A stretch of DNA of 64,000 bases from Holophagales bacterium. Its GTDB lineage: Bacteria > Acidobacteriota > Thermoanaerobaculia > UBA5066. Positions within the stretch are counted from its first letter, which is position 1. Every line of letters starts with the position of its first letter. Below, in pieces: positions 9,473 through 17,939 of the stretch. Where the stretch lies: NCBI GenBank assembly GCA_016719485.1, contig JADJZB010000008.1:62001-126000 (forward strand). Reading direction: 5' to 3'. The notes under the pieces were generated by a model that was not told where the DNA came from, ran no database searches, and worked only from the letters and a program-made list of their open reading frames with translations. The position numbers were made by a program, and so were the translations under genes.

Positions 9473-11386
9473 TTAGGCCATGAAGGCCGTGCCGACGCGG
9501 AAGGCGACGAAGGCGCCGACCCAGGCGAGGACGCCCATGTAGGTGAACTGCACGATGGGCCAGGTCCAGCCGCCGGTCTCGCGTTTGACGACCGCGATCG
9601 TCGACATGCACTGCATGGCGAACGCGAAGAAGACGAGGAGGGCGACCGCGCCCGCCGGCGTCAGGTCGTGCCGGAGCGCCTCCTGCAGGCTCGCGCCCGT
9701 CTCGTCGCCTTCGATGCCGTAGATCGTCCCGAGCGTGCCGACGATGACCTCGCGGGCCGCCAGGGAGGTGACGAGGCCGATGCCGATCTTCCAGTTGAAG
9801 CCGAGCGGCGCGATGACCGGCTCCACGGTCCGCCCGATCGTCCCCGCGAAGCTCTCGGCGATCTGGGGAGCCGTGCCGTCTTTCAGCGGGACGTGGGCGA
9901 GGACCCAGAGGGCGATCGACATGCCGAGGATCACCGTTCCCGCGCGGCGCAGGAAAACCTTGGCCCTGTCGAGGAGACGGAGGCCGAGACCGCGGAACGT
10001 CGGCGCCCGGTAGGGCGGCATCTCGAGGACGAACGGGGTCCGTTCGCTCTGCAGGACCGACGACTTCAGGGCGCGTGCCGTGGCGACGGCCGCGACGAAG
10101 CCGAGGAGGTAGAGGCCGAGGAGCGCCGCCGCGCGGGTGCCGAGGAAGGGCCCGAGGAGAGGCTTCTCCGGCAGGAACGCCGCGATGATGAGCGTGTAGA
10201 CGGGAAGCCGCGCCGAGCAGGTCATGAACGGCGCGATGAGGATCGTCGCGATCCGGTCCCGCTTGTTCTCGATCGTCCGCGTCGCCATGATCGCCGGCAC
10301 GGCGCAGGCGTAGGCCGAGAGGAGCGGGATGAACGACTTCCCCTGCAGGCCGACCTTCGCCATGGTCCGGTCGGCGATGAGCGCCGCGCGCGCGAGGTAG
10401 CCCGAGTCTTCCAGCACGCCGATGAAGAGGAAGAGCAGCAGGATCTGCGGGAGGAAGACCAGGACCGACCCGACTCCCGCCCAGACGCCTTCGACGAGGA
10501 GCTGACGGAGGACACCGGCGGGAAGGACCGTGCCGAGCCACGCGCCGGAGGCTCCGACGGCCTGGTCGACGAGGTCCATGAGGGGCGTGGCGGCGCTGAA
10601 GATCGTCTGGAAGACGGCGACGACGACCACGAGGAACGTCAGCGGGCCGACGACCGGGTGAAGGAAGACGCCGTCGAGGCGTCGTGTCCAGATTGGAGGC
10701 GCCGGGGCCTGGTACTTCGCCGCCTCGCCGAGGCGCGCGGCCCACTCGCGGCAGCGGGGGATGTCGGAGAGGACGGGAAGGAGGTCCATCGGGCGCGGGA
10801 TGCCGATGCGGCCGCGCAGGAACTGCAGGACCGTGTCGTACCCCTCGCCGCTGGCCGCGCTGATGAGGGCCACCGGCGCGCCGAGGCGCTGGGCGAGAGC
10901 CTCGGCCTCCACGTCGCCGCCGCGCTTCTCCAGCTCGTCCGCCATGTTCAGGACGACGAGGGTCGGCAATCCCAGGGCGAGGATCGGCGCGGCCAGGACG
11001 AGGTGACGGCCGAGGTTCGTGACGTCGAGGATGAGGAGGATCGTGTCGGGCTTCGGAACCCCGGGCATCCGCCCCATCAGGACGTCGTGCGTCACCTGCT
11101 CGTCTTCCGAGCGCGGCGTGAGGCTGTAGACGCCGGGGAGATCGATGATGTCGAGCTCGGCCGCGTCCTCCATCCTCAGCTTCCCGAGGTGCTGCTCGAC
11201 GGTGACGCCCGGGAAGTTCGCGACCTTCTGGCGGAGCCCGGTGAGGCGGTTGAAGAGGGTCGACTTGCCGGAGTTGGGGGGGCCGACGACCGCCACCACG
11301 CGCGCGGGGCGGGGGCCCGCGGCGGGCAGGGCGTTCGCTCCGGGCGGTGTGCCCGTGAGCGCCGGGAGGCCGTCCGGGGTCGTCAC
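9473..11386 (-). CDS. feoB: ferrous iron transport protein B
   Basis: 637 aa. An N-terminal G-protein domain has the P-loop GPPNSGKST (usual GNPN is GPPN), G2/switch FPGVTVE, G3 DLPGVYSL and G4 NMAD. It is followed by the FeoB middle region and two Gate (nucleoside-recognition) membrane modules with about 8-9 helices. It moves Fe(II) across the inner membrane. Its ATG overlaps the feoA stop by 4 bases (ATGA), a normal feoAB operon. The length is at the short end of the family. No Fur box was identified upstream. Confidence 0.95.
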   Translation of the reverse strand: MTTPDGLPALTGTPPGANALPAAGPRPARVVAVVGPPNSGKSTLFNRLTGLRQKVANFPGVTVEQHLGKLRMEDAAELDIIDLPGVYSLTPRSEDEQVTHDVLMGRMPGVPKPDTILLILDVTNLGRHLVLAAPILALGLPTLVVLNMADELEKRGGDVEAEALAQRLGAPVALISAASGEGYDTVLQFLRGRIGIPRPMDLLPVLSDIPRCREWAARLGEAAKYQAPAPPIWTRRLDGVFLHPVVGPLTFLVVVVAVFQTIFSAATPLMDLVDQAVGASGAWLGTVLPAGVLRQLLVEGVWAGVGSVLVFLPQILLLFLFIGVLEDSGYLARAALIADRTMAKVGLQGKSFIPLLSAYACAVPAIMATRTIENKRDRIATILIAPFMTCSARLPVYTLIIAAFLPEKPLLGPFLGTRAAALLGLYLLGFVAAVATARALKSSVLQSERTPFVLEMPPYRAPTFRGLGLRLLDRAKVFLRRAGTVILGMSIALWVLAHVPLKDGTAPQIAESFAGTIGRTVEPVIAPLGFNWKIGIGLVTSLAAREVIVGTLGTIYGIEGDETGASLQEALRHDLTPAGAVALLVFFAFAMQCMSTIAVVKRETGGWTWPIVQFTYMGVLAWVGAFVAFRVGTAFMA

Positions 11387-11655
11387 GACGGGCTCGCGGC
11401 GCCTTTCTTGGCGGCCGGACGAAGATGGAGGCAGGCGGCGGTCTCGCAGCGCAGGGCCACCTCGGTGCCGTCGACGCGGAAGACCCGTGGATCCCCGCCC
11501 GGCGCGCGGAACGAGGCGGCGATCCGGCTCCCGGGAAGGAACCCGAGCTCCATCAGCCGCTGTGAGATGTCCGCGGGCAGGTCGATCCGGTCGAGAACGG
11601 CCTCCTCTCCCTTTCGCAGGTCGAGGAGTGTGGCGGGGTGTCGTGTGTGAGGCAT
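11383..11655 (-). CDS. feoA: ferrous iron transport protein A
   Basis: 90 aa if started at ATG 11655 (MPHTRHPATLLDLRKGEEA); ATG 11712 would add 19 residues not expected in the family. The SH3-like FeoA fold is visible: L-DL-KGE, then RLMELGFLPGSRI, which is the conserved FeoA signature. FeoA binds the FeoB G-domain and modulates Fe(II) uptake. Translationally coupled to feoB. Confidence 0.9.
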   Translation of the reverse strand: MPHTRHPATLLDLRKGEEAVLDRIDLPADISQRLMELGFLPGSRIAASFRAPGGDPRVFRVDGTEVALRCETAACLHLRPAAKKGAASPS

Positions 11656-11742
11656 GTTCAGGGCCGGCGAGAGATGAAACCCGATCTCAGCCACCGGGCA
11701 GCATGCGCTCACTGCGGCGGCACGTCAAGATGCGGGACCACC

Positions 11743-11772
11743 GTCGCGGGGCCGGTCTGCCGGCCCCGCGAC
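11743..11772 (-). terminator. 13-bp perfect GC hairpin after the FKBP gene
   Basis: GTCGCGGGGCCGG (11743-11755) pairs perfectly with CCGGCCCCGCGAC (11760-11772) around a TCTG loop, 8 bp after the FKBP stop and before feoA. No T tract follows, so it may act as a hairpin-only terminator or an mRNA 3' stabiliser. Confidence 0.5.
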
Positions 11773-11779
11773 GCAGGGA

Positions 11780-12516
11780 CTACTTCTTCGGGGCGGCGGC
11801 CTTCGCCACGATGTCGAGGAGCTCGACGTCGAAGATGAGCGTCGCGCCCGGCTTGATCTTCGGGGGCGAGCCGGCGTCGCCGTACGCGAGAGCCGACGGG
11901 CAGACGAGCTGGGCCTTGCCGCCCTTCTTCATGAGCTGGACACCCTCCTGCCAGCAGGGGATCACGCCGCCGAGCGTGAATTCGGCGGGCTGGCCGCGCT
12001 GGATGGAGCTGTCGAAGACGGTGCCGTCGATGAGCTTGCCGGTGTAGTGGACCTTCACCGTGTCGCTCGGCACGGGGTTGGGCCCGCTGCCGGCCGCGAT
12101 CTCGGTGTAGACGAGGCCGGAGGGCTTCTTCTGGGCCCCCTTGTCCGCGGCCGCCTTCGCGAGGTATGCCTCGGAGGCCACCTTCTCCTTCGCGGCCACG
12201 GCGCCGACGCGTCCCTGCGCAAAGGCCTGGATCTTCGGGCCGAACTCCTCGAGCGAGACCTTCTTGTCCTTGCCGAGGGCTTCGTCGGTCAGCCCGATCT
12301 TCAGCATTTCGAGGTCGGTCGCCGAAAGCTCGAGACCGGCGAGGTTGCGGCCCATGACGATTCCCATGGCGTAGAGGGTCTTCTCGTCGTCGGTCTTCGG
12401 CTCGACGGCGGCGCGGGGGCGGCTGCCGGAGCGGTTGCGCCGGCGTCCTTCTGGCACCCGGCGAGGAGCAGGGCGAGAGCGAAGGCCGGAACGGCCGACG
12501 TGCGGTTGCGGAACAT
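11780..12516 (-). CDS. FKBP-type peptidyl-prolyl isomerase lipoprotein, apparent frameshift near N-terminus
   Basis: ATG 12516 (with AAAGGAG upstream) gives a lipoprotein signal peptide with lipobox LLLAGC (Cys about 21) and an Ala/Pro linker. The mature region continues in a second frame (end 11780): an FKBP_N-like helical dimerisation segment (DDEKTLYAMGIVMGRNL) and a C-terminal FKBP domain (VKVHYTGKLIDGTVFDSS, FTLGGVIPCWQEGV, GATLIFDVELLDI). This is the architecture of FkpA/Mip proteins that fold periplasmic proteins. Adding one base in the GC run at about 12408-12424 restores a single frame. Without it, the second frame alone starts at 12457 and lacks an export signal. Confidence 0.85.
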
Positions 12517-12655
12517 CGAGGACTCCTTTCTAGTGGGCTCGGGGTCCGCAAGAGAAAGCCCGAACGGGCCGCCCGCGGGCGAGCGTCGGCGGATGCTACG
12601 CGGAATAGGGCTCGGCGTGAATTCAGGTTTCTCGCGAAAGAACGAACGGTCGTGC

Positions 12656-12661
12656 TATTTT
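12656..12661 (+). promoter_or_regulatory. TATTTT -10-like hexamer, 6 nt before tetR ATG 12668
   Basis: TATTTT ends 6 nt before ATG 12668 and no Shine-Dalgarno is present, consistent with a leaderless transcript. ATG 12662 overlaps directly with the hexamer, which favours 12668 as the start. No good -35 was found. Confidence 0.35.
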
Positions 12662-12667
12662 ATGGCC

Positions 12668-13267
12668 ATGGGAAAGGGCGACACGACCCGGGAGGCCATT
12701 CTCCGGCACGCCGTCGGGCTCGCGAGCCGTGTCGGTCTCTCGGGTCTCTCGATCGGGCGCCTCGCCCAGGAGCTCGACCTCTCCAAGAGCGGGCTCTTTT
12801 CACACTTTCACTCCAAGGAAGCGCTCCAGATCCAGGTCCTCGAGTACGGCGGCGCGCGCTTCGTCGAGAACGTGGTGAAGCCGGCCCTCGAGGCCCCGCG
12901 CGGCACCCTGCGCATCCAGGGACTCTTCGACCGCTGGCTGGCCTGGTCGCAGTCGGACCCCTTGTCGGGCGGGTGTTTCTTCATTGCCATGGCGACCGAC
13001 CTCGACGGACGCCCCGGGCCGAGCCGCGACCTTCTGGTGAAGCTCCAGCAGGCCTGGATGGACTTCCTCGCCGACCTGGTGAGGTCGGTCGTCCGGGAAG
13101 GCCAGTTCCGGCCCGAAACGGACCCCGAGCAGTTCGCCAACGACATGTACGGCGTGATGCTCGCCTACCACCACGCCTCCCGCCTCCTGGACGACCCGGC
13201 CGCCGAGACCCGCGCCCGCCGCGCCCTCGGCGCGCTGGTGGACGCCTGCCGCACGGCGGATTCCTGA
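12668..13267 (+). CDS. TetR/AcrR-family transcriptional regulator
   Basis: 199 aa. N-terminal TetR helix-turn-helix: TREAILRHAVGLASRVGLSG, then LSIGRLAQELDLSKSGLFSHF and HSKEALQ. The C-terminal ligand domain resembles TetR_C regulators with GGCFFIAMATDLDGRPGP. It is divergent from the FKBP gene and followed 10 bp later by a small zinc-ribbon gene it may be co-transcribed with. Target unknown; autoregulation is the usual case. Upstream in-frame extension to 12047 is antisense to the FKBP gene and was not used. Confidence 0.88.
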   Translation: MGKGDTTREAILRHAVGLASRVGLSGLSIGRLAQELDLSKSGLFSHFHSKEALQIQVLEYGGARFVENVVKPALEAPRGTLRIQGLFDRWLAWSQSDPLSGGCFFIAMATDLDGRPGPSRDLLVKLQQAWMDFLADLVRSVVREGQFRPETDPEQFANDMYGVMLAYHHASRLLDDPAAETRARRALGALVDACRTADS

Positions 13268-13277
13268 AAGGACACCC

Positions 13278-13547
13278 ATGAGCGCCGAACTGCCCGACCC
13301 CGGGATCCGGTCGAACGTCCCCGCGCGCAAGCGGTTCCGCTTCGCCCTCCCGTTCTTCCGCCGGGCGGGCGGGACGCCCCCCGCGACACCCCGGGTTCCC
13401 CGGCGCGTCGCGTGCGCGCGGGCGGGCTGCACGAACACCGTCCTGGACGAGTGGGAGGAATCGGGCCTCCTCTGCGGCGAGTGCGCGCTCGAGGAGGACC
13501 TCTGCGATCGCGAGGCCCGCTGGGACCGGATGTACCCTGGCCGCTGA
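13278..13547 (+). CDS. small putative zinc-ribbon protein
   Basis: 89 aa, unrecognised family. AAAGGA precedes the ATG. Residues 1-45 are basic and Pro/Arg-rich; the C-terminal half holds CARAGC (Cx4C), then CGEC (Cx2C) and a further Cys, with an acidic DEWEESG segment between. This pattern suggests one structural zinc site. It is cytoplasmic (no signal or membrane segment) and follows the TetR gene closely. Function unknown; a nucleic-acid or protein-binding adaptor is possible. Confidence 0.6.
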   Translation: MSAELPDPGIRSNVPARKRFRFALPFFRRAGGTPPATPRVPRRVACARAGCTNTVLDEWEESGLLCGECALEEDLCDREARWDRMYPGR

Positions 13548-13654
13548 GCCCGCCCCCCCTCGCCAGCCGCCCTCGTTCCTGACACACTTCCGCCCTCTCG
13601 ACCGGATTTCGAAGCGAAGGGTGCCCGGGCCAGGCCCGCGGCCAGGGAGGGTCA

Positions 13655-14479
13655 ATGAACGTCAACTGGGACCAGATCCTGCAATCCGTCACGCAGACGG
13701 CCACGAACGTCGGCCTGAAGCTCCTCGGGGCGCTGGCCGTATTCATCGTCGGCCGCTACCTCATTCATCTCGCGGTGCGGCTCGTTTCGGCCGCGCTCGA
13801 GAAGCAGAAGATCGACCCGACGATCCTCCGGTACGTCGCCTCGATCATCAACGTCGCGCTGAACATCCTCCTCGTCGTCGCGATCCTGGGCTACTTCGGC
13901 GTCGAGACGACGTCGTTCGCGGCGCTCGTCGCCGGCCTCGGCCTCGCGGTCGGCGCGGCGTGGGCGGGCCTCCTCTCCAACTTCGCGGCGGGCGTCTTCG
14001 TCATCGTCCTCCGGCCGTTCAAGGTGGGCGACTTCATCCAGGCCGGCGGAGTCACCGGGACGGTCGTGAGGATCGGCCTCTTCGCCACCGAGATCCTGAC
14101 CCCCGACAACGTCCACACGATCGTCGGGAACGCGAAGGTCTTCGGCGACAACATCATGAATTACTCCGCCTCGGAGTACCGGCGCGTCGACCGGACGGCC
14201 CAGCTCGCGCACGGCGTCGACCCCGCCGACGCGGTCGCCCGGCTGAAGACCCGCCTCGCCGCGATCCCGAACGTCAACGCCACGCCCGCGCCCGACGTCG
14301 AGATCCTCGACTTCAACCCGATGGGCCCGGTCCTCGCCGTGCGCCCCTACACGCACACCGACCACTACTGGCAGGTCTACTTCGACACGAACCGCGTCAT
14401 CAAGGAGGAGTTCGGGGCCGCCGGCTACCCGGTCCCCGAGCAGCACCTGGTGCTGCGGCAGGTGGCCGCGAAGGCCTGA
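13655..14479 (+). CDS. small-conductance mechanosensitive channel, MscS family
   Basis: 274 aa, minimal MscS size. Three N-terminal membrane segments; the pore helix GLGLAVGAAWAGLLSNFAAG is followed by FVIVLRPFKVGDFI, the beta-domain signature, and by VHTIVGNAKVFGDNIMNYS. The ATG follows AGGGAGG. It protects against hypo-osmotic shock by opening under membrane tension. Confidence 0.92.
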   Translation: MNVNWDQILQSVTQTATNVGLKLLGALAVFIVGRYLIHLAVRLVSAALEKQKIDPTILRYVASIINVALNILLVVAILGYFGVETTSFAALVAGLGLAVGAAWAGLLSNFAAGVFVIVLRPFKVGDFIQAGGVTGTVVRIGLFATEILTPDNVHTIVGNAKVFGDNIMNYSASEYRRVDRTAQLAHGVDPADAVARLKTRLAAIPNVNATPAPDVEILDFNPMGPVLAVRPYTHTDHYWQVYFDTNRVIKEEFGAAGYPVPEQHLVLRQVAAKA

Positions 14480-14549
14480 TCGTCCCCTCGCGACCGGGGC
14501 GGGCGTCAGCCGGCCCCGGTCGTGCAGCGCCAACCGGCGGCGAGCCTGC

Positions 14550-14555
14550 TATCGT
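14550..14555 (+). promoter_or_regulatory. TATCGT -10-like hexamer, 11 nt before ABC-F ATG
   Basis: TATCGT lies 11 nt before ATG 14567, with no Shine-Dalgarno between. It belongs to the group of TAnnnT-near-start genes in this window. Confidence 0.3.
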
Positions 14556-14566
14556 CCGCCGCCCGC

Positions 14567-16201
14567 ATGATCTCCTTCTCGAAAGTCTCCAAGCAGTACG
14601 GCCGGCAGATCCTCTTCGTCGACGCCTCGTTCCAGCTCAACCCGGGCGAGAAGGCGGGGCTCGTCGGCCCGAACGGCGCCGGCAAGACCACCGTCTTCCG
14701 GATGATCACCGGGGAGGAGCACCCCGACGACGGGGACGTCTCCGTCCCGAAGAAGCTCTCCATCGGCTACTTCCGCCAGGACGTCGAGGAGATGTCGGGG
14801 CGGTCGGTGCTCGAGGAGGCGATCGCCGGGAGCGGCCGGCTCGGCGACCTGCACCACGAGCTGATGGACCTCGAGCACGCCCTCTCCGACCCGGAGCGCG
14901 CCGACGAGATGGAGAAGGTCCTCGAGCGCTACGGCGAGGTGCAGCACGAGTACCAGCAGCGGGGCGGGTACGAGCTCGAGGCGAAGGCGAAGGAGATCCT
15001 CCAGGGGCTCGGCTTCCCCGACGAGGTGGTCGACGGCGACGTCGGGGCCCTCTCGGGCGGCTGGAAGATGCGCGTGGCGATGGCCCGCATCCTCCTCGGC
15101 AGGCCCGACGTCCTCCTGATGGACGAGCCGACGAACCACCTCGACATCGAGTCGATCCTCTGGCTCGAGCGGTTCCTCCACGACTACCCCGGCGCGCTCC
15201 TGATGACGAGCCACGACCGCGACTTCATGAACCGCGTCGTCGACCGGATCGTGGAGGTGGACGGCGGCGAGATCTTCACCTGGACCGGCGACTACGACTT
15301 CTACGAGCGCGAGCGGGGCCTGCGCGAGGCGCAGCGCGAGGCCTCCTACGCGCGGCAGCAGGCGATGTTCGCCAAGGAGCAGCGCTTCATCGAGCGCTTC
15401 TCGACCCACGCGGCCAAGGCCGCCCAGGTGCAGAGCCGCGTGAAGAAGCTCGAGAAGATCGAGCAGCTCGAGCTCCCCCGCCGCCGCAAGGTCGTGCGGT
15501 TCGACTTCCGGCAGCCGCCGCGCTCGGGCGACGACGTCGTCGCGCTCGCCGGGGTCGGAAAGCGCTACGGCTCCCGCGTCGTCTACGACGGCTTCGACTT
15601 TCTCGTCCGGCGCGGCGAGCGCTGGTGCGTCATGGGACGAAACGGGGCGGGCAAGTCGACGCTCCTGAAGATGGTGTCGGGGGCGCTATCCCCCGACTCG
15701 GGGACCGTCAAGCTCGGCGCCTCGCTCAAGCTCGGCTACTTCGCCCAGCAGTCGCTCGACCTCCTCGACCCCACGCTGACGGTGATCGAGCAGCTCCAGA
15801 AGGACTTCGCGATGGAGGGGCTCGGCGTCCTCCGGACCCTGGCCGGGGCGTTCCAGTTTTCCGGGGACGACATCGACAAGCCGGTGCGCGTCCTTTCGGG
15901 GGGCGAGAAGTCGCGGCTGGTCCTGGCGCGGATGCTCTTCGACCCGCCGAACTTCCTCGTCCTGGACGAGCCGACGAACCACCTCGACCTCGCCACGAAG
16001 GAGATGCTCGTGGAGGCGCTCCACGGCTTCGAGGGGACGATGCTCTTCGTCTCCCACGACCGGACGTTCCTCCGGGGCCTGGCGAACCGGGTCCTGGAGA
16101 TCGGCGGCGAGGACGGCTCGGGCCGGCCCGTGACGTACGACGGCTCCTACGAGGAGTACGTCTCGCGGTCGGGGCACGAGGCGCCGGGCGTCCACGCGTA
16201 G
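14567..16201 (+). CDS. ABC-F family ATPase (ribosome-associated translation factor)
   Basis: 544 aa from ATG 14567 (MISFSKVSKQYG). Two ABC cassettes in one chain without membrane segments: Walker A GPNGAGKTT and GRNGAGKST, signatures LSGGWKMR and LSGGEKSR, and DEPTNHLD twice. The inter-domain linker (about 235-320) is charged and helical, as in EttA/Uup/YheS proteins that act at the ribosomal E site. The first signature LSGGWKMRVAMARILL is typical of the Uup/YheS branch. Antibiotic resistance is not implied. Confidence 0.9.
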   Translation: MISFSKVSKQYGRQILFVDASFQLNPGEKAGLVGPNGAGKTTVFRMITGEEHPDDGDVSVPKKLSIGYFRQDVEEMSGRSVLEEAIAGSGRLGDLHHELMDLEHALSDPERADEMEKVLERYGEVQHEYQQRGGYELEAKAKEILQGLGFPDEVVDGDVGALSGGWKMRVAMARILLGRPDVLLMDEPTNHLDIESILWLERFLHDYPGALLMTSHDRDFMNRVVDRIVEVDGGEIFTWTGDYDFYERERGLREAQREASYARQQAMFAKEQRFIERFSTHAAKAAQVQSRVKKLEKIEQLELPRRRKVVRFDFRQPPRSGDDVVALAGVGKRYGSRVVYDGFDFLVRRGERWCVMGRNGAGKSTLLKMVSGALSPDSGTVKLGASLKLGYFAQQSLDLLDPTLTVIEQLQKDFAMEGLGVLRTLAGAFQFSGDDIDKPVRVLSGGEKSRLVLARMLFDPPNFLVLDEPTNHLDLATKEMLVEALHGFEGTMLFVSHDRTFLRGLANRVLEIGGEDGSGRPVTYDGSYEEYVSRSGHEAPGVHA

Positions 16202-16296
16202 GAAGACCCACACTCGGGCCAGTGGACCGTCCCGGTCCAGAGCGGGACGGAGACGTCGATCAACCCCGGGCGAGGCGAGGTTCGCTTCGTGATCAC
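16147..16296 (-). pseudogene. truncated cyclase-family (kynurenine formamidase-like) 5' remnant
   Basis: GTG 16296 overlaps the glucose dehydrogenase stop (GTGA), as true operon partners do here. It encodes VITKRTSPRPGL then IDVSVPLWTGTVHWPE, which matches the N-terminus of PF04199 cyclases/arylformamidases (IDxSxPLxxGmxxWPG). After about 28 codons the similarity stops, and the frame runs 22 more codons antisense into the end of the ABC-F gene. The rest of the gene is missing, so a deletion or misassembly near 16215 is likely. Confidence 0.45.
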
Positions 16297-17390
16297 GCCA
16301 CCTCGACGACGGTCTTTATCCCCGCGGGGGGTGTCAGGACCGCCTCGACCGCCCCGTCGAACGGGACCCGGGCCGTCACGAGGGCGTGGACCGCCTCTGG
16401 GAAACGCTCGACGAAGACGCCGAGGTCCGCGACGGCGGCTTCGAAGTCCGAGCGGCCCGCGTTGACCGTGCCGACGACGACCTGGTTCTTGAGGACGAGG
16501 TTGCGCATGATGAGGTTCGCGTCGATCTCGAGCGGCCCCCGTCGGCCCGGCACGCCGGTGAAGATGAAGGCGCCGTTCGTCCCGAGGACGCTCATCACCT
16601 CGAACGAGACCTGCGCCGCGCCCGTCGCCTCGTAGACGAGGGAAATGCCGCCGACCATCTCCGCCAGGTCCGCCGGCGTGTGCCGGTCGGAGGAGACGAA
16701 GCGCGCGCCCATCGCCGTCACGACCTCGGCGTTCGGCGAGCCGGCCTCGCCCTTCGAGTAGACCCACGTCTCCCAGCCGAGCGCGACGAGCTTCATCGCG
16801 CCGAGGAGCCCGACCGGCCCCGCTCCGAGGACGACGGCGCGCTGAAAGCCGGTCGACCGCGCCAGCTCGCCCGGCACGCGCCCGAGGAGGATCGCGGCCT
16901 GCGCGGCCCCCTTTTCGGCGATCGTGAGCGGCTCGACGAGGACCCCGACGTCGCGCAGCGAGGCCGGCACCTTCACGAAGTAGCGCTCCTCGTCCGCGAC
17001 GAGCCCGGCCATGAACCCGTGCAGTCCCTTGATGCCGCGCTCCGTGAAGTCGCCGCTCGTGCAGAAGTCCTGCCGGCCGTCGTGGCAGGGGCGGCACCAG
17101 AGCCGCGCGCAGGGGCGGCGGACCATCGGGACGACCAGGTCGCCGGTGGCGAGCCCGGTCACGTCCGGCCCCGTCTCGACGACCTCGGCGAGGCACTCGT
17201 GCCCGAGGACGATGTGGGGCGAGCCCTCGGGGACCTCGCCGTAGAGGAAGGACGCGATCTCCCGGTCGGTCCCGCAGACGCCGACCGAGAGGACGCGAGC
17301 GAGGACGCCGGACGGGCCGAGCGGCCCCGGCGCCGGGACGTCGAGGATCGAGACGGTCCGATCACCGGGACGAACGGCGAGCGCTTTCAT
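16293..17390 (-). CDS. zinc-dependent glucose/alditol dehydrogenase (MDR superfamily)
   Basis: 365 aa from ATG 17390 (MKALAVRPGDRTV). MDR fold: catalytic zinc region VGVCGTDREI and LGHECLAEV; structural-zinc-like Cys cluster RRPCARLWCRPCHDG plus FCTSGDF; Rossmann motif VVLGAGPVGLLG. The C-terminal region (NQVVVGTVNAGRSDFEAAV) is that of archaeal-type glucose 1-dehydrogenases (Glu_dehyd_C), where the first step of a non-phosphorylated Entner-Doudoroff route is typical. Sugar specificity is inference. A remnant cyclase gene overlaps its stop. Confidence 0.8.
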   Translation of the reverse strand: MKALAVRPGDRTVSILDVPAPGPLGPSGVLARVLSVGVCGTDREIASFLYGEVPEGSPHIVLGHECLAEVVETGPDVTGLATGDLVVPMVRRPCARLWCRPCHDGRQDFCTSGDFTERGIKGLHGFMAGLVADEERYFVKVPASLRDVGVLVEPLTIAEKGAAQAAILLGRVPGELARSTGFQRAVVLGAGPVGLLGAMKLVALGWETWVYSKGEAGSPNAEVVTAMGARFVSSDRHTPADLAEMVGGISLVYEATGAAQVSFEVMSVLGTNGAFIFTGVPGRRGPLEIDANLIMRNLVLKNQVVVGTVNAGRSDFEAAVADLGVFVERFPEAVHALVTARVPFDGAVEAVLTPPAGIKTVVEVA

Positions 17391-17508
17391 TTGCGGCGGA
17401 TTCTGTCCGACGGACGGACGGAACGGAAGACGGCGGTGCGCGGGCGAGGCCCTCGGCGAGGGGACCGCTGGCAGGGCCCCACCGCGCTTCGACCTTCTCC
17501 CCGGCGTG

Positions 17509-17514
17509 TAAGCT
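17509..17514 (+). promoter_or_regulatory. TAAGCT -10-like hexamer, 6 nt before DUF202 ATG
   Basis: TAAGCT ends 6 nt before ATG 17521 with no Shine-Dalgarno. A CTTCGA at 17487-17492 (16-17 nt upstream) is a weak -35 candidate. This is a leaderless-type arrangement. Confidence 0.35.
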
Positions 17515-17520
17515 CGGCCC

Positions 17521-17886
17521 ATGGGCGACCCGCGCGTCTACTTCGCCGCCGAGCGGACTCTCCTCGCCTGGATCCGGACCGGGCTCACGGTCATGGCCTT
17601 CGGGTTCCTGGTGGCGCGCTTCGGCCTCTTCCTGCGGCTCGTGACGCTCCAGCTCGGCGCCGAGGCGCACGCGCCCAGGCTCGCGCCGCTCTCGAACGTG
17701 ATCGGCATCGTCCTCGTCCTGGCCGGCTCGGCGTCGATCCTCCTCGCCACGCGAGAGCACCGCGCGTTCCTGCGGACGCTCCCCGAGGCCGACCGCCCCG
17801 CCGGGCGCGACGGCCGCCTGCACGAGGGGCTCGCAACGCTCCTCGGCATTCTGGGCATCCTGCTGACGGTCTATCTCGTCCTCTAG
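17521..17886 (+). CDS. DUF202 (YidH-like) membrane protein
   Basis: 121 aa with three hydrophobic segments (about 18-42, 59-80, 101-121). The N-terminal DPRVYFAAERTLLAWIRTGL is the DUF202 signature (xxAxERTxLAWxRT). The family is of unknown function, found with YidH/YidG membrane proteins. Convergent with the TonB receptor gene across a strong hairpin. Confidence 0.85.
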   Translation: MGDPRVYFAAERTLLAWIRTGLTVMAFGFLVARFGLFLRLVTLQLGAEAHAPRLAPLSNVIGIVLVLAGSASILLATREHRAFLRTLPEADRPAGRDGRLHEGLATLLGILGILLTVYLVL

Positions 17887-17892
17887 CCGCGC

Positions 17893-17925
17893 AGCCGGGC
17901 GGGGGGGAGCCCCCCCCGCCCGGCT
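17893..17925. terminator. 15-bp perfect hairpin between convergent genes
   Basis: AGCCGGGCGGGGGGG (17893-17907) pairs exactly with CCCCCCCGCCCGGCT (17911-17925) with a 3-nt loop. It lies 6 bp after the DUF202 stop and 14 bp from the stop of the convergent TonB receptor gene, so it can serve as a bidirectional terminator. No T run on either side. Confidence 0.65.
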
Positions 17926-17939
17926 CGACATCCGCAGGC

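Noticed and set aside
12047..12667. Longer N-terminus for the TetR regulator
   Set aside because: The 207-codon extension is antisense to the FKBP gene; the HTH begins right after ATG 12668.
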